Position numbers and translations under genes: made by a program. 64,000 nucleotides of DNA from CBDFNC01 sp965249895 (GTDB lineage: Bacteria; Pseudomonadota; Gammaproteobacteria; Enterobacterales; CBDFNC01): positions 744,001 to 808,000 of the forward strand of contig CBDFNC010000001.1 in assembly GCA_965249895.1 (NCBI GenBank). The letters run 5' to 3'. Position 1 is the first letter of the stretch; every line of letters starts with the position of its first letter. The notes under the pieces were generated by a model, which worked only from the letters and a program-made list of their open reading frames with translations, had not been told where the DNA came from and ran no database searches. Positions 8,641 through 17,822 of this stretch are shown in pieces.

Positions 8641-8669
8641 AGGCTGCGCGGATTTCATCCGCTCCTACA
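8621..8669 (+). repeat. Dispersed repeat family A, partial copy
   Basis: TCGGCGAAT followed by GCGCGGATTTCATCCGC and TCCTACA is the right half of the palindromic element seen complete at 23894-23980. It abuts the last rnpB repeat, which also begins TATCGGC, so the two may have joined at that shared sequence. The stretch between here and mraZ (8670-8870) holds no recognisable gene. Confidence 0.7.
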
Positions 8670-8875
8670 AATTTGATTACGTCAGGCCCTTGTGGGTAAG
8701 TGTGATTAGTCGCAATCGTACAAGCTCTGTTGGTAGTCATTTCAATCCAAATTTTTTGACCTTTCCTGGCTTATTTCATTTAAATCAATTGGTTCCTTTT
8801 TGAGCGACCAGGCGATCTCCTGTAATGCGAGTATCCCCCTTGCAATGAAGTGCATGCCTCCTTAAACTTAGAAGC

Positions 8876-8921
8876 TGTGGGAAAATGTGTAGATTTGTGG
8901 GAAAAAGTAGCGCAAAGGGGA
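8876..8921 (+). promoter_or_regulatory. Putative MraZ operator upstream of mraZ
   Basis: GTGGGAAAA at 8877 and GTGGGAAAA at 8897 are spaced 20 bp apart, with a further AGGGGAAA at 8916 and a weak intermediate match between the first two. MraZ proteins bind TGGG repeats with 10-bp periodicity in front of their own gene, so the pattern fits autorepression of the dcw cluster. The site lies 10-55 bp before the mraZ start. Confidence 0.65.
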
Positions 8922-8931
8922 AATAGTAGGG

Positions 8932-9390
8932 ATGCTTCGTGGGGCTAACGCAGTAAATCTCGATACCAAGGGACGGTTTGCCATACCGACCAAGTATCGC
9001 GATTGGTTGCTGGCGGAATGCCAGGGACAGTTTGTGTGCACTATAGATATTCAATCAGCCTGCCTTTTGTTATACCCACTCAATGAATGGTGTGAAATCG
9101 AAAAAAAGTTGCGGGCCTTATCCAGCATGAATGAGCAGGAAAGGCGTCTGCAGCGTTTGTTATTGGGTTACGCCAGTGATTGCGAACTGGATAAGAGTGG
9201 CCGGGTACTGATTAGTGGTCCATTAAGGCAGCATGCCTCCCTGGATAAAAAGGTAATGCTGGTTGGCCAATTAAATAAATTTGAACTTTGGGATGAGCAG
9301 GCTTGGCAGCAGCAAATCGAACAGGATATGCAGGCCGAGCTGGCAGTTGGAATAGAACTTACTGAACGATTACAGGACTTCTCCTTATAA
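8932..9390 (+). CDS. mraZ: Transcriptional regulator MraZ
   Basis: 152-aa ring-forming DNA-binding protein with two SpoVT/AbrB-like swapped-hairpin domains, each with the family motif DxxGR (LDTKGRFAIP at about 11-20, LDKSGRVLI at about 88-96). First gene of the dcw cluster; represses the cluster by binding TGGG repeats upstream, which are visible here. ATG 8932 follows AGTAGGG closely. rsmH starts 2 bp after its stop. Confidence 0.95.
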   Translation: MLRGANAVNLDTKGRFAIPTKYRDWLLAECQGQFVCTIDIQSACLLLYPLNEWCEIEKKLRALSSMNEQERRLQRLLLGYASDCELDKSGRVLISGPLRQHASLDKKVMLVGQLNKFELWDEQAWQQQIEQDMQAELAVGIELTERLQDFSL

Positions 9391-9392
9391 CT

Positions 9393-10334
9393 ATGTCAGA
9401 TAATTTTTTACACACCACGGTATTGCTTAACGAAGCGGTACAGGGACTAAATATTAACAAGGATGGCATCTATATAGATGCCACCTTTGGTCGTGGTGGG
9501 CATTCCCGCTCAATTCTGGCTCAGCTTGGTCCTGAAGGTCGGCTGATCGGTATTGACAGAGATCCTCAAGCCGTAGCAACGGGTGAGCAGCTAGCCGCCG
9601 AAGACAGCCGCTTCCAGATCGTACACGGTGCATTCTCCGGTTTGCAGGAATACGTCGAAGGCATGGGATTGTTGGGTGAAATTGACGGCGTGTTATTGGA
9701 TCTGGGTGTGTCATCGCCTCAGTTGGATGATGCCAGCCGTGGTTTTAGTTTCCGAAGAGACGGCCCTCTGGACATGCGAATGGACCCAACATCTGGTATT
9801 AGCGCCGCAGAGTGGCTGGCTAAAGCCGATACAGACGATATCGTGTGGGTATTAAAAACATTTGGCGAAGAGCGATATGCCAGAAGAATAGCTCGGGCGA
9901 TAGTGCACGACAGAGATGAAACCCCGTTTAATCGTACATCTGATTTGGCAGGGCTGATCGCCAGAGTCAGCCTTAGCAAAGAAAAGAACAAACACCCGGC
10001 GACTCGCAGCTTTCAGGCTATTCGTATATACATCAACAGTGAGCTGGAAGAGATAGAACGCGCGCTGGATGCAGCGCTTGAGGTGTTGGCGCCGGAAGGG
10101 CGTATGTCCGTGATCAGTTTCCATTCGTTGGAAGATCGTCTGGTTAAGCGATTTATTCGGAAACAGGAAAAGGGGCCGGAAGTGCCTCATGGATTGCCAC
10201 TAACGGAAGAGCAGTTGAATAAAGGGAAAAAACTAAAAGCCATCGGAAAGGCTACTAAACCCAGTAAAGAAGAGGTGGCGGTCAACGCCAGATCGAGAAG
10301 TTCAGTATTAAGGGTTGCGCAAAAATTAGCATGA
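9393..10334 (+). CDS. rsmH: 16S rRNA C1402 N4-methyltransferase RsmH
   Basis: SAM-dependent methyltransferase (formerly MraW), 313 aa. N-terminal HTTVLLNEAVQGL, SAM-binding ATFGRGGHSRSIL and GIDRDPQAV, catalytic-region DLGVSSPQLDDASRGFSF, and C-terminal SVISFHSLEDRLVKRF. Works on the same nucleotide as RsmI encoded upstream. Its stop overlaps the ftsL ATG by 4 bp. Confidence 0.97.
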   Translation: MSDNFLHTTVLLNEAVQGLNINKDGIYIDATFGRGGHSRSILAQLGPEGRLIGIDRDPQAVATGEQLAAEDSRFQIVHGAFSGLQEYVEGMGLLGEIDGVLLDLGVSSPQLDDASRGFSFRRDGPLDMRMDPTSGISAAEWLAKADTDDIVWVLKTFGEERYARRIARAIVHDRDETPFNRTSDLAGLIARVSLSKEKNKHPATRSFQAIRIYINSELEEIERALDAALEVLAPEGRMSVISFHSLEDRLVKRFIRKQEKGPEVPHGLPLTEEQLNKGKKLKAIGKATKPSKEEVAVNARSRSSVLRVAQKLA

Positions 10335-10642
10335 CGCAAAGGGACAGTTTGCTACGGGTTATTATCAAGGACCTGTGGACTTACAAACAAGTTAGCTTAC
10401 TTGCCATTTTAGTGGTAGGTAGTGCCTTTGCTGTCATTGTAGTTACCCATGAAACGCGTTTGTTAACTGCTCAACGTGAAGCCTTGCTGTCCGAGAAGGA
10501 CTCTTTGGGGATCGAGTGGCGAAACTTGCTGCTTGAGCAATATTCCCTGGAAGAGCACAGCCGGATCCGAGTGATCGCCCGCGATAAGTTCCAGATGCGC
10601 AGACCTAATTCTGCCAAAGAGCAAGTGGTAGAAGTACCATGA
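10331..10642 (+). CDS. ftsL: Cell division protein FtsL
   Basis: 103-aa bitopic divisome protein: a short cytoplasmic N-terminus, one transmembrane helix (about 19-40, LLAILVVGSAFAVIVVT) and a periplasmic coiled coil (about 45-80) that binds FtsB and FtsQ. Start overlaps rsmH and its end overlaps ftsI, each by 4 bp (ATGA). Assigned mainly from position, size and topology, since FtsL sequences diverge fast. Confidence 0.92.
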   Translation: MTQRDSLLRVIIKDLWTYKQVSLLAILVVGSAFAVIVVTHETRLLTAQREALLSEKDSLGIEWRNLLLEQYSLEEHSRIRVIARDKFQMRRPNSAKEQVVEVP

Positions 10643-12360
10643 GCAGAAAAATAAAGTCGCTAATAAATTGGCGCTACCTAGTGGTAGTGGGCGCAATCTT
10701 TATGATATTTGCTTCTTTGCTGGCTCGTGCGGCCTACATTCAGGTTATCGAGCCGGATAAACTTCGAAAAGAAGGAGATTTACGCAGCCTGAGGACTCAG
10801 TCTACTCAAATTCAGCGCGGTATGATCTCCGACAGAAATGGCGAGCCCTTAGCCATAAGTGTACCAGTACAAGCCGTCTGGGCCGATCCCAAGATAGTGC
10901 ATCAAAAAAAGGGGCTTAAAAAAGAAGAAGCCTGGCATGCATTGGCGGATGTTCTCGCCCTTGACCAAGGTAAGTTACTGAACAAGGTAGCGGACCCGAG
11001 CCGCCGGTTTGTATACCTTCAGCGTCAGGTAAGCCCCGCGATGGCGCAATATGTAGAGCAGCTGGGTTTGCCCGGAGTATACCTTAAGCCTGAATCCCGT
11101 CGTTACTACCCTAGCGGAGAAATTAGCTCTCAATTAGTCGGTTACACCAATATCGACGATATCGGTCAGGAAGGTATAGAGCGAGGCTTTGACAACTGGT
11201 TAACGGGACAGGTAGGAAAACGCAAGGTCCGTAAGGACAGGATGGGCAGGGTGATAGAAGATTTGGAGGTATTGCAGGAAGTGCAGCTGGCCAATGACTT
11301 GACCCTGAGCATAGATCAGCGAATTCAGACAATTGCTTATCGCGCCCTGAAAAAGATTGTCCAGCTCAACTCCGCCACATCTGGTTCCGTGGTGGTATTG
11401 GATGTGACCACTGGCGAAGTATTGGCCATGGTTAACTCCCCTTCGTTTAACCCTAACAACCGCGGGCAATTTCAGGGCTACAGGGTTAGAAATCGCGCTA
11501 TCACAGACACATTCGAGCCAGGCTCCACCGTCAAGCCTCTGGTGATCCTTAGCGCCCTGGAAAACGGTATTGTTGGCCCGGAGGATGTTGTGGATACCAG
11601 CCCAGGTTATATGCGCCTGGGTGGCCGTCGTGTTCGAGACGCGAGAAACTATGGTGAAATGAATTTAGCCAAAATACTGGTGAAATCCAGTAATGTCGGG
11701 GTCAGTAAACTTGCCCTTGAGCTTACACCCATCCGGCTGCAACAAACCTTTTTTGACGTGGGGCTCGGCAACGATACGGGCTCAGGCTTGGTAGGGGAAA
11801 GTCCCGGCCTTGTCCCTGTGCGGCGGCGCTGGTCCAATTTTGAAATTGCCACTATGTCTTTTGGTTATGGAATCACATCGACGACACTTCAGCTGGCACA
11901 GGCTTACGCAATCTTAGGCAACGGAGGTATGCGTTATCCGGTTTCCATTTTAAAGTTAGATAAACCACCTAAAGGTGAGCGGGTATTAACGGAAAAGAAC
12001 GCCAGAGCAGTGGTCGCTATGCTGGAAGGGGTCACTTTAAAAGGAGGTTCTGGTACTCAGGCCAGAGTGCCAGGCTATCGGGTAGCGGGAAAGACGGGAA
12101 CATCACGAAAGGCGGTGGCCGGTGGTTATGGTGATGATTATGTTGCCATGTTTACAGGTATAGCTCCGGTTAGCAATCCCAGACTGGCCATTGCAGTTAG
12201 TGTGAATGATCCTAAAGGTGATCGCTATTATGGCGGACAGGTGGCGGCCCCGGTATTTTCAGAAGTGATGCAGGGTGCATTACAGCTACTAAATGAAAAA
12301 CCAGATGATAGAGAAGAAAACTTATCCATGAGAAGAGGAGAAAGTCGCCTTGACTCATAA
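10639..12360 (+). CDS. ftsI: Peptidoglycan D,D-transpeptidase FtsI (PBP3)
   Basis: Septal class B penicillin-binding protein, 573 aa. One N-terminal transmembrane helix (about 13-33), a PBP-dimer domain, then the transpeptidase with all three active-site motifs: STVK with catalytic Ser at about 296, SSN at about 350-352 and KTGT at about 485-488. It crosslinks septal wall together with the SEDS polymerase FtsW, encoded further down. The 3' end overlaps the TTG start of murE. Confidence 0.97.
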   Translation: MSRKIKSLINWRYLVVVGAIFMIFASLLARAAYIQVIEPDKLRKEGDLRSLRTQSTQIQRGMISDRNGEPLAISVPVQAVWADPKIVHQKKGLKKEEAWHALADVLALDQGKLLNKVADPSRRFVYLQRQVSPAMAQYVEQLGLPGVYLKPESRRYYPSGEISSQLVGYTNIDDIGQEGIERGFDNWLTGQVGKRKVRKDRMGRVIEDLEVLQEVQLANDLTLSIDQRIQTIAYRALKKIVQLNSATSGSVVVLDVTTGEVLAMVNSPSFNPNNRGQFQGYRVRNRAITDTFEPGSTVKPLVILSALENGIVGPEDVVDTSPGYMRLGGRRVRDARNYGEMNLAKILVKSSNVGVSKLALELTPIRLQQTFFDVGLGNDTGSGLVGESPGLVPVRRRWSNFEIATMSFGYGITSTTLQLAQAYAILGNGGMRYPVSILKLDKPPKGERVLTEKNARAVVAMLEGVTLKGGSGTQARVPGYRVAGKTGTSRKAVAGGYGDDYVAMFTGIAPVSNPRLAIAVSVNDPKGDRYYGGQVAAPVFSEVMQGALQLLNEKPDDREENLSMRRGESRLDS

Positions 12361-13834
12361 ATTAGCTCAATTGCTTAGCCCCTGGTTGAACCTTGAAAAC
12401 AATACCCAGGTATCAGGAGTTCAGCTCGACAGTAGGAAAGTAGAGAAGGGTGACCTTTTTGTTGCGGTACAGGGCGCACTGGTTGATGGCCGGCAGTTTA
12501 TCACTACGGCTATCCACAGGGGAGCGGGGGCAGTGCTTAGTGAAACGCAAGACCCTCAGCTGCACGGCGAGCTGTCTGTGCAGCTGGCTGTTCCTATCAT
12601 CCATTTTTACCGGCTAAGCCAGCACCTCTCCGCATTGGCTGCTGAATTCTACGGACTGCCCGGTGACAAGCTGAAGTTAATCGCGGTCACTGGTACTAAT
12701 GGTAAAAGCACTATTACCAGTTTAATAGCCAACTGGCTGACTTTGCTGGACAAAAAAGCAGGTCAGCTAGGTACTTTAGGTAATGGCTTATATGGTCAGT
12801 TGAGCACATGTGTGAATACTACAGGCAGTGCTATTGAAGTGCAGCAACAGCTAGCTCAAATGAGTGACGCGGGTGCAGGTTTTGTGGCCATGGAAGTTTC
12901 CTCCCATGGTTTAGTGCAAAACCGAATTGCGGCTGTGCCTTTCACCACTGCCATCTTTACCAATTTAAGCCGGGATCACCTGGATTATCACGGTGATATG
13001 TCCAGCTATGAATCGGCCAAGCAACGCCTGTTTCATTTTGATTCCCTAAAGTACAGGATCATTAATGCAGATGATCCAGCAGGAAGGCGTTGGTTAACGG
13101 TATTTCCTGAAGCCATCCCATTCGGAGAGTCTGTTGAGCCTGATGAACGGTCAGATTCATTTCTTAAGGTTGATCAGCTGAAGCTTACCGAAGAGGGCCT
13201 CAGTTTCGAGATCCGCTCTAGTTGGGGAAATGGTTTTATTAAAGCGCCGCTATATGGCCGATTTAATGCCTCGAATTTGGCAGCGGCATTAACCGCGCTT
13301 CTGGCCCATGGCTTTGCTCTGGATGATTTGATTAAACAGGCTCAATACCTGGCGCCGGTTGCCGGTCGAATGGAGCTGTATCGAGCTCATTCAGGTGCCG
13401 GTTTTATTGTGGATTATGCCCATACGCCTGATGCGCTGGAGCAAGCCCTAAAAGCGATTAAACCCCATTGCCGTGGCCAGTTATGGTGCCTTTTTGGCTG
13501 TGGTGGCGACAGGGATAAAGGTAAGCGGCCACAGATGGCGGCGATAGCTGAATCGTATTCGAACAAGGTTGTGGTGGTGGATGATAACCCCAGGAATGAG
13601 TCCGCTCAGCTGATAGTTGAAGATATCAAAACAGGTTTTCTTGAGCCCTCCATGGTATCCACAATTCACGACAGAAAAAAGGCCATCGAGTTTGCCTATT
13701 CCAAAGCGGTAGAAGGCGACATTGTGTTGATTGCCGGTAAAGGCCATGAAGATTATCAAATCATCGGTGACAAGGTCGTGCCTTACAGTGATCGGGATGT
13801 CATTTCCAGTTTGCTTGAAGGAGAGGCTGAATGA
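12350..13834 (+). CDS. murE: UDP-MurNAc-L-Ala-D-Glu:meso-DAP ligase MurE
   Basis: Cytoplasmic Mur ligase, 494 aa. P-loop TGTNGKST near residue 114 and the meso-diaminopimelate-specifying motif DNPRNE near 410. The start is a TTG inside the 3' end of ftsI, 11 bp before that gene's end and a few bases after AGAGGAGAAAG; no ATG lies nearby in frame. The last third of the final domain (GKGHEDYQIIGDKV to the stop) is echoed twice in the DNA that follows, so the current stop may not be the ancestral one. Confidence 0.96.
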   Translation: MTHKLAQLLSPWLNLENNTQVSGVQLDSRKVEKGDLFVAVQGALVDGRQFITTAIHRGAGAVLSETQDPQLHGELSVQLAVPIIHFYRLSQHLSALAAEFYGLPGDKLKLIAVTGTNGKSTITSLIANWLTLLDKKAGQLGTLGNGLYGQLSTCVNTTGSAIEVQQQLAQMSDAGAGFVAMEVSSHGLVQNRIAAVPFTTAIFTNLSRDHLDYHGDMSSYESAKQRLFHFDSLKYRIINADDPAGRRWLTVFPEAIPFGESVEPDERSDSFLKVDQLKLTEEGLSFEIRSSWGNGFIKAPLYGRFNASNLAAALTALLAHGFALDDLIKQAQYLAPVAGRMELYRAHSGAGFIVDYAHTPDALEQALKAIKPHCRGQLWCLFGCGGDRDKGKRPQMAAIAESYSNKVVVVDDNPRNESAQLIVEDIKTGFLEPSMVSTIHDRKKAIEFAYSKAVEGDIVLIAGKGHEDYQIIGDKVVPYSDRDVISSLLEGEAE

Positions 13835-13840
13835 CTTTGA

Positions 13841-14055
13841 ATTGCGCCGGTAAAGGCCAAGAAGACTATCAAATCATCGGTGACAAGGTCGTGCCTATAG
13901 TGATTGGGATGTCATCTCCAGTTTGCTTGAAGGAGAGGCTGAATGACTTTGAATAGCGCTGGTCAAGGCCAAGAAGACTATCAAATTATTGGAGATAAGG
14001 TGCTGAGCTACAGCGATCGAGAAGTGATGTGCGAACGGCTTAACCAGGAGGGACT
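13841..14055 (+). pseudogene. Two degenerate tandem copies of the murE 3' end
   Basis: Copy 2 (about 13841-13952) matches murE 13732-13840 nearly base for base (GCCGGTAAAGGCCAAGAAG, ATCAAATCATCGGTGACAAG, GGAGAGGCTGAATGACTTTG) with a 1-bp loss at CCTATAGTG. Copy 3 (about 13953-14055) is more diverged; it still reads GQEDYQIIGDKVLSYSDREV and ends NQEGL-stop just at the murF ATG. Copy 3 may be the original murE terminus and the inner copies later insertions, or all may be decayed duplicates. It fills the 221 bp between murE and murF, genes that usually abut. Confidence 0.9.
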
Positions 14056-15444
14056 ATGATCCCACTTTCTCTTGAGCAAGTTGCCGAGGCGGTTGACGGC
14101 CAACTTATCGGTGAGTCCTGCACCATAGCGCTGGTATCCACAGATACTCGTAGCATAGACAAAGGCGCTTTGTTTATCGCATTGGTGGGGCCAAGTTTTG
14201 ACGGGCATTTATTTGCTGAGCGAGCCCTGGAGTCCGGTGCGGCGGCCCTTATAGTAAGCAGAAGACTGGATATTTCTTTGCCCCAGGTATTGGTGGACGA
14301 TACCCAGCAAGCGCTCGGAGCGTTAGGGGCATACGTAAGGCAACAAGTTTCTCCAAAAACGGTTGCCATCACCGGAAGTAACGGTAAAACCACCACCAAA
14401 GAGATGGTGGCCGCCATTTTAAGGCAGAAAGGGAATGTGCTGACGACAGCCGGTAATTTTAATAATGAAATAGGTGTTCCCTTGACCCTGTTGCGTCTCG
14501 AACCTCAGCATAAATATGCGGTGATCGAGCTTGGCGCCAACCATAAAGGGGAGATTGCTTACACCAGCTCGCTGACTAAGCCAGATGTCGCCTTGATCAA
14601 TAATGTTATGCCAGCACATCTGGAGGGATTTGGTTCCATCCAGGGAGTGGCTCAGGCCAAGAGTGAGATTTTCGCAGGGTTGCCCCGGCAAGGCGCCGCG
14701 ATTGTTAATGGAGACAGTGACTTCTTTGATTACTGGCAGAACAGGATCACAGATAAAGAACTGTATTGGTTCTCCGTCGATAAGACCGACGCCTTTGTGT
14801 ACGCCAGTGATATTCATATGGATGAGCTGGGTTACGCGACATTTACCCTAAATCACCAGCAGCAAAGCGTACGAATTCAGCTTCCGGTGCCTGGTCGTCA
14901 TAACGTGGCCAATGCATTAGCGGCGGTGACTGTGAGTTTGCAGCTCGATTGCACATTGACGGAAATTGCCACGGGTATTGCGCAAATGGAACTGGCCAAA
15001 GGCAGATTAAAAGTGAGCCGAGTTAGCTCAGCGCTTTCTGTGATTGACGACAGCTACAACGCTAATCTGGATTCCGCCAAAGCGGCAATTGATTTACTGG
15101 CAATTTATCCTGATCACAGGATCTGTGTGGTTGGCGATATGGGGGAATTGGGAGAGAAAGCGCGCAGCTATCATCAGGAGTTGGGTGAATATGCGTTAGC
15201 CAAAGGGATCCAGCAAACGGCCGCATTAGGTGTTTTAAGTTTGCATACGGCTCAAGGTGCGGCTGCAACAGGATATTATTTTGAAAACAAGGCAAGCTTA
15301 TATGCCTGGTTGGATCAGCAATTAGCAGAGTTTGAGAAGAAAGGTCTAGGGGTAACAATTTTGGTGAAAGGCTCGCGCAGTGCGCATATGGAAGAAGTAG
15401 TGGCTTATCTGGATGCCGATCGGCAGAGGAATAAAGCATGCTAG
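14056..15444 (+). CDS. murF: UDP-MurNAc-tripeptide:D-Ala-D-Ala ligase MurF
   Basis: 462-aa Mur ligase that adds D-Ala-D-Ala to complete the UDP-MurNAc pentapeptide. P-loop ITGSNGKTTTKEMVA at about 105-119, the ELGANHKGEIAY motif, and the middle-domain end VIDDSYNANLDSAKAA. ATG 14056 follows AGGAGGGAC. Its 3' end overlaps mraY by 7 bp. Confidence 0.97.
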   Translation: MIPLSLEQVAEAVDGQLIGESCTIALVSTDTRSIDKGALFIALVGPSFDGHLFAERALESGAAALIVSRRLDISLPQVLVDDTQQALGALGAYVRQQVSPKTVAITGSNGKTTTKEMVAAILRQKGNVLTTAGNFNNEIGVPLTLLRLEPQHKYAVIELGANHKGEIAYTSSLTKPDVALINNVMPAHLEGFGSIQGVAQAKSEIFAGLPRQGAAIVNGDSDFFDYWQNRITDKELYWFSVDKTDAFVYASDIHMDELGYATFTLNHQQQSVRIQLPVPGRHNVANALAAVTVSLQLDCTLTEIATGIAQMELAKGRLKVSRVSSALSVIDDSYNANLDSAKAAIDLLAIYPDHRICVVGDMGELGEKARSYHQELGEYALAKGIQQTAALGVLSLHTAQGAAATGYYFENKASLYAWLDQQLAEFEKKGLGVTILVKGSRSAHMEEVVAYLDADRQRNKAC

Positions 15445-16520
15445 TTTGGTTGGCTGAGCAATTAACAGGCTACTTCAATTTTTTTAATGTTTTTTCCTAC
15501 CTGACGTTCAGAGCTGTCATGAGCATCTTAACGGCGTTGGTATTTTCGCTGTGGATGGGACCCAAATTAATACGAAAACTGCAAAAACTTCAAATAAGCC
15601 AGACCGTTCGTAGTGAAGGCCCCGAGTCTCACTTCAGCAAATCGGGAACGCCCACCATGGGCGGGGTGCTTATTTTAGCCGCCATCACCATCTCAACCTT
15701 ACTCTGGGCCAGGCTGGATAATTCCTATGTTTGGGTGCTTATATTCGTCCTGCTTAGCTTCGGCACCATTGGTTTTGTGGATGATTACCGTAAGGTCGTG
15801 CGTAAAGACACCAAAGGGCTGATAGCCAGGTGGAAATATTTTTGGCAGTCAGCGAGTGCCATTGCGGTAGCTGCCTTTCTCTATTTCAGCGCCACTAGCG
15901 ATGGCCAGACATTATTAGTTGTGCCCTTCTTTAAAGAGATCATGCCTCAGCTAGGGTTGTTTTTTATCGTCTGGACATACTTTGTTATTGTTGGTAGCAG
16001 CAATGCGGTTAACTTAACCGATGGTCTCGATGGTCTTGCCATTATGCCGACGGTCATGGTAGCAAGTGCTTTCGCTTTAATTGCTTATCTGACGGGTAAC
16101 GCCAACTTCTCCGGCTATCTTTTTATTCCTCATATACCCCAGGCCAGTGAAGTCGTGATTATCTGCACAGCTATTGTGGGCGCTGGATTAGGATTTTTAT
16201 GGTTTAACACTTTCCCTGCGCAAGTGTTTATGGGAGATGTCGGTTCTTTGGCCCTGGGGGCTGTTTTGGGCACAATTGCGGTGCTGGTGCGACAGGAAAT
16301 CTTGTTGGTTATTATGGGGGGCGTATTTGTAATGGAAACCCTGTCGGTGATCCTGCAAGTAGGCTCTTATAAATTAAGGGGACAGCGAATTTTTCGTATG
16401 GCCCCCATTCACCATCACTATGAACTTAAAGGTTGGCCCGAGCCCCGGGTAATTGTGCGTTTTTGGATCATCACTTTGGTCTTGGTATTAATCGGTTTAT
16501 TGACGTTAAAGGTGCGATAG
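15438..16520 (+). CDS. mraY: Phospho-MurNAc-pentapeptide translocase MraY
   Basis: Integral membrane enzyme that links phospho-MurNAc-pentapeptide to undecaprenyl phosphate, making lipid I. 360 aa with about ten transmembrane segments. Family motifs: SKSGTPTMGGVLIL, FVDDYRKVVRKDTKGL, NAVNLTDGLDGLA, FMGDVGSLALGA and the His-rich loop MAPIHHHYELKG. Overlaps murF by 7 bp; murD follows after 3 bp. Confidence 0.98.
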   Translation: MLVWLAEQLTGYFNFFNVFSYLTFRAVMSILTALVFSLWMGPKLIRKLQKLQISQTVRSEGPESHFSKSGTPTMGGVLILAAITISTLLWARLDNSYVWVLIFVLLSFGTIGFVDDYRKVVRKDTKGLIARWKYFWQSASAIAVAAFLYFSATSDGQTLLVVPFFKEIMPQLGLFFIVWTYFVIVGSSNAVNLTDGLDGLAIMPTVMVASAFALIAYLTGNANFSGYLFIPHIPQASEVVIICTAIVGAGLGFLWFNTFPAQVFMGDVGSLALGAVLGTIAVLVRQEILLVIMGGVFVMETLSVILQVGSYKLRGQRIFRMAPIHHHYELKGWPEPRVIVRFWIITLVLVLIGLLTLKVR

Positions 16521-16523
16521 ACA

Positions 16524-17822
16524 ATGAGTGATAAAAATGTCGTTATCTTAGGGTTAGGTGCTACGGGGTTGTCCTGCGTCGCCTATTTTCTGGATAAAGG
16601 CATTAATCCCACAGTGTTAGATACGCGCAGCAATCCTCCTGGTGCGGATAAGCTGACAGCGGGTGTAAACCTTATCACCGGTGCATTATCAACGGAGATC
16701 TTGATAGCCGCTGATCTGATTGTGGCGAGCCCGGGTATTGCGTTAGCGACACCAGAACTGGTGGAAGCCGCTGAGTCCGGCGTGGAAATCGTGGGTGATA
16801 TTGAGCTTTTCGCCCGTGAAGCCAAAGCTCCGATCGTTGCCATTACCGGCTCTAATGGGAAGAGTACTGTGACCAGTTTGCTGGGGGAAATGGCTAAGGC
16901 GGACGGTAAGAAGGTCGCTGTGGGTGGCAACATAGGTATACCTGCCCTCGAGCTGTTAAAAACGGATGCCGAACTGTACGTGTTGGAATTATCCAGCTTC
17001 CAGCTGGAAACCACTTATAGCTTAAAAGCGGCGGCGGCGACTATCTTGAACCTCAGTGAAGATCATATGGATAGGTATGCTAGTTACCAGAGTTATATGG
17101 ATGCCAAGCAGAAGATTTACCAGGGAGCAGGTTTTATTTTGGTCAACCGCGATGAGCCGTTGACCCAGCCAAAAAATGGGGTTTACAGCGCCAGTTTTGG
17201 TTCCGACGCACAAGACTACGGCATATCAGGACAGGGGGCTGAAGGCTATTTGGTCGCTCATGGGGAAGCCTTGATCGATACCCAGGCCTTGAAGCTGGCT
17301 GGCCTGCATAACCAGACCAATGTATTAGCCGCTTTTGCTTTGGGTGAAGCCGTGGGCCTGACTCGTAAGGCTATGTTGGAAGCAGCAACAGCATATACGG
17401 GTCTGGCGCATCGCTGTGAATTTGTCACCGAGCAGAAAGGCGTATCTTGGATAAATGATTCAAAAGCGACAAATGTGGGGGCAACCCTGGCCGCGATTGA
17501 AGGTTTAGCGCCAAGCATTGAAGGAAATTTGTACTTAATCGTAGGTGGAGACGGTAAAGGTGGGGATTTCGAACCACTGAGGTCAGTATTTGCAGCGAAT
17601 GTCCACAGTTTAATTTGCTTTGGTAAAGACGGTGATGACTTGGCGCAGCTCAACGCCAACTCGGCCCGAGTGGAAAACCTGGAGCAGGCAGTTGCTTATT
17701 GTGCACGACTCGCAGAGCAGGGGGATTGGGTTTTATTGTCTCCGGCCTGCGCGAGTTTAGATATGTTTCGCAATTTTATGGCGCGAGGCGATAAGTTTAA
17801 GCAATTGGTGGAGGCGCTGTGA
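16524..17822 (+). CDS. murD: UDP-MurNAc-L-Ala:D-Glu ligase MurD
   Basis: 432-aa Mur ligase that adds D-glutamate to UDP-MurNAc-L-Ala. N-terminal Rossmann-like segment VVILGLGATGLSCVAYFL, P-loop ITGSNGKSTVTSLLGEM at about 108-124, the middle motif LELSSFQLETTY, the His-containing LAHRCEF and WINDSKATNVGA. Its TGA is shared with the GTG start of ftsW. Confidence 0.97.
   Translation: MSDKNVVILGLGATGLSCVAYFLDKGINPTVLDTRSNPPGADKLTAGVNLITGALSTEILIAADLIVASPGIALATPELVEAAESGVEIVGDIELFAREAKAPIVAITGSNGKSTVTSLLGEMAKADGKKVAVGGNIGIPALELLKTDAELYVLELSSFQLETTYSLKAAAATILNLSEDHMDRYASYQSYMDAKQKIYQGAGFILVNRDEPLTQPKNGVYSASFGSDAQDYGISGQGAEGYLVAHGEALIDTQALKLAGLHNQTNVLAAFALGEAVGLTRKAMLEAATAYTGLAHRCEFVTEQKGVSWINDSKATNVGATLAAIEGLAPSIEGNLYLIVGGDGKGGDFEPLRSVFAANVHSLICFGKDGDDLAQLNANSARVENLEQAVAYCARLAEQGDWVLLSPACASLDMFRNFMARGDKFKQLVEAL

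Noticed and set aside
8433..8642. 69-codon plus-strand frame with repeated PTNLTNCSCSSLN
   Set aside because: It reads through the 3' end of rnpB and its tandem copies; non-coding RNA, not a protein.
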